From contig CALKMQ010000039.1 of the NCBI GenBank assembly GCA_938092125.1, forward strand, positions 1-6,471: a stretch of DNA of 6,471 nucleotides, in the 5' to 3' direction. The translations under genes and the position numbers were made by a program. The stretch comes from an uncultured bacterium (lineage in GTDB: Bacteria; Fidelibacterota; Marinisomatia; Marinisomatales; UBA1611). The notes below the pieces were generated by a model, which made no database searches, had not been told where the DNA came from, and was given only the letters and a program-made list of their open reading frames with translations. Numbering within the stretch: the stretch's first letter is position 1; the number at the start of each line of letters is the position of its first letter. This document shows positions 5,495-6,471 of the stretch, one piece after another.

Positions 5495-5998
5495 TTGACA
5501 ACAATAAACCCATCTGAATTAGATTTATTAGAAGAATCTGTTATAAAAATTAATAGAACTGCGAAAGTTACCTCAAGAGGAAAAAGATTTAGATTTTCAG
5601 CTCTTGTCGCTGTCGGAGATGGTAAAGGGCATGTAGGTATCGGTCTAGGTAAAGCAAATGAGGTTATTGTCTGTATTCAAAAAGGCAAAGAAATTGCGAA
5701 GAGAAATCTCTATAAAATACCACTAATAAATGGTACAATTCCTCACAAAATCATTGGTAAACATGGTGCGAGTAGGGTAATGTTGAAGCCTGCTGCTCCA
5801 GGAACTGGTATTATTGCTGGAGGCCCTGTAAGGTCCGTAATGGAGCAAGTTGGAATTCATAATATATTAACTAAACGATATGGTTCAAAAAACGCTATGA
5901 ACCTCGTTTTTGCTACATTAAATGGCTTGCTTAATCTTAAAGACGCAGTTGCAATTGCGAATAAAAGACAAATAACTATTAAAGAGGTTTTTAATTAA
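5495..5998 (+). CDS. rpsE: 30S ribosomal protein S5, TTG start
   Basis: S5 binds 16S rRNA near the decoding site and the mRNA entry channel, influences accuracy, and carries the spectinomycin-site loop. The 167-residue product matches E. coli S5 in length. The N-terminal double-stranded-RNA-binding-like domain has VIKINRTAKV (residues 16-25), FSALVAVGDGKGHVGIGLGK (34-53) and ANEV. The C-terminal domain has NGTIPHKIIGKHGASRVMLK (79-98), PAAPGTGIIAGGPVR (99-113) and ILTKRYGS (124-131). The loop at 26-31 reads TSRGKR where VKGGR is the usual bacterial sequence, and KRYGS replaces the usual KSLGS. The TTG start lies 11 bases after rplR and is supported by AAAGGAG. The stop is TAA. Confidence 0.97.
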   Translation: MTTINPSELDLLEESVIKINRTAKVTSRGKRFRFSALVAVGDGKGHVGIGLGKANEVIVCIQKGKEIAKRNLYKIPLINGTIPHKIIGKHGASRVMLKPAAPGTGIIAGGPVRSVMEQVGIHNILTKRYGSKNAMNLVFATLNGLLNLKDAVAIANKRQITIKEVFN

Positions 5999-6002
5999 AG
6001 AT

Positions 6003-6182
6003 ATGTTAGAAATCACATTAGTAAAAAGTACTATTGGCTATAAACCTAAAGCGAAGCTTACTGTTGCTGCTCTTGGCTTAAAAAAGTTAAATCAAAGTGT
6101 CATAAAGTCTGATACTCCTCAAATACGAGGTATGATTAATAAAGTTAATTATCTTTTAAAAGTAACAGAGGTAAAAAAATGA
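6003..6182 (+). CDS. rpmD: 50S ribosomal protein L30
   Basis: L30 is a small 50S protein that binds 23S rRNA; it is absent from some bacterial groups, such as chlamydiae. The ATG at 6003 opens a 59-residue frame, the normal bacterial size (about 58-62). It reads MLEITLVKSTIGYKPKAKLT at the N-terminus, matching the family pattern ITLVKSxIGxxxKxxxTVxxLGL, with ALGLKKLNQSV at residues 23-33. The segment TPQIRGMINKVNYLLKV (38-54) matches the conserved D-TP-IRGMINKV-YLV region. The gene lies 4 bases after rpsE, with AAAGAGG at 5981-5987 as a distant possible binding site. Its TGA stop overlaps the rplO ATG (ATGA), implying coupling. Gene position between rpsE and rplO fits exactly. Confidence 0.96.
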   Translation: MLEITLVKSTIGYKPKAKLTVAALGLKKLNQSVIKSDTPQIRGMINKVNYLLKVTEVKK

Positions 6183-6471
6183 ATTTAGAATCCTTAGTTC
6201 CGATTAAAGGTTCGACTTCAAAAAGAAAAAGAATTGGAAGAGGTCACGGTTCTGGTTTAGGTAAAACTGCAGGGCGAGGTCATAAAGGCGCTGGACAACG
6301 GTCAGGAAATAAAAAAAGAGCATGGTTTGAAGGTGGTCAAATGCCCTTAGCTAGGAGATTGCCGCAGAGAGGTTTTACAAATATTTTTAAGGAAAAATAT
6401 CAGATTGTTAATATTGGTGATTTAAATGAGCTTAAATCTAGTGTTCATGTTGACCCTTCTTATCTTAAGGA
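6179..6471 (+). CDS. rplO: 50S ribosomal protein L15, 5' part (3' end outside window)
   Basis: L15 binds 23S rRNA late in 50S assembly and has a long extended, basic N-terminal arm. The first 97 residues of a protein usually near 145-150 are visible; the frame is open at the right edge. It starts MNLESLVPIKGS and contains KRKRIGRGHGSGLGKTAGRG (residues 15-34), HKGAGQRSG (35-43) and FEGGQMPLARRLPQRGFTN (50-68), the diagnostic core of the family. IFKEKYQIVNIGDLN follows as the start of the globular domain. The ATG overlaps the rpmD stop (ATGA), and AGAGG at 6167-6171, 7 bases upstream, is a good ribosome binding site. RAWFEGGQ replaces the more usual RPGFEGGQ; otherwise the protein is ordinary. 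Confidence 0.97.
   Translation, partial: MNLESLVPIKGSTSKRKRIGRGHGSGLGKTAGRGHKGAGQRSGNKKRAWFEGGQMPLARRLPQRGFTNIFKEKYQIVNIGDLNELKSSVHVDPSYLK

Noticed and set aside
3233..6182. Possible reassignment of TGA to Trp in an AT-rich genome
   Set aside because: TGA ends rplX and rpmD exactly where the families end, no in-frame TGA occurs within genes, and conserved Trp positions use TGG.
1..6471. Inserted gene, mobile element, CRISPR array, RNA gene or new system within the cluster
   Set aside because: Every gene belongs to the standard ribosomal set in standard order, gaps are at most 16 bases, and no repeats, inverted ends or foreign open frames are visible.

Overview
This window is one uninterrupted stretch of the bacterial S10-spc ribosomal-protein gene cluster, all on the + strand. 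It holds 17 genes in the classical order: rplB (3' part), rpsS, rplV, rpsC, rplP, rpmC, rpsQ, rplN, rplX, rplE, rpsN, rpsH, rplF, rplR, rpsE, rpmD and rplO (5' part). Both ends are cut by the window edge. The largest gap between genes is 16 bases and several genes overlap by 1 or 4 bases, so the block is very probably transcribed as one long polycistronic mRNA. There is no non-coding stretch long enough to hold an RNA gene, mobile element, CRISPR array or classical terminator, and I saw none.

Layout. Positions 1-2551 are the S10-operon part (L2, S19, L22, S3, L16, L29, S17). Positions 2555-6471 are the spc-operon part (L14, L24, L5, S14, S8, L6, L18, S5, L30, L15). In E. coli these are two operons with a promoter between rpsQ and rplN. 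Here only 3 bases separate those genes, so the two appear fused. The products are structural proteins of the 30S subunit (S3, S5, S8, S14, S17, S19) and the 50S subunit (L2, L5, L6, L14, L15, L16, L18, L22, L24, L29, L30). They bind rRNA in the cytoplasm and are made together in this order.

Organism. It is a bacterium with a clearly AT-rich genome (A/T preferred at third codon positions; GC not computed). TAA, TAG and TGA all occur as stops, so the standard bacterial code fits. S14 is the long form without the zinc-binding CxxC pairs. L30 is present. Phrases in L24 (TRPSQENPNGGIVEKEA), S8 and L15 resemble members of the FCB superphylum as I remember them; an AT-rich uncultured marine lineage such as Marinimicrobia/SAR406 is one possibility. 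This assignment is inference from memory and only moderately to weakly supported. Shine-Dalgarno-like sequences occur before many starts, and three genes (rpsC, rplN, rpsE) start with TTG.

Assessment. The region is conserved core genome. I found no new biological system here. The second-look points are small: an N-terminal extension on L5, three TTG starts, and unusual residues in the functional loops of S5, L22, S14 and S17.
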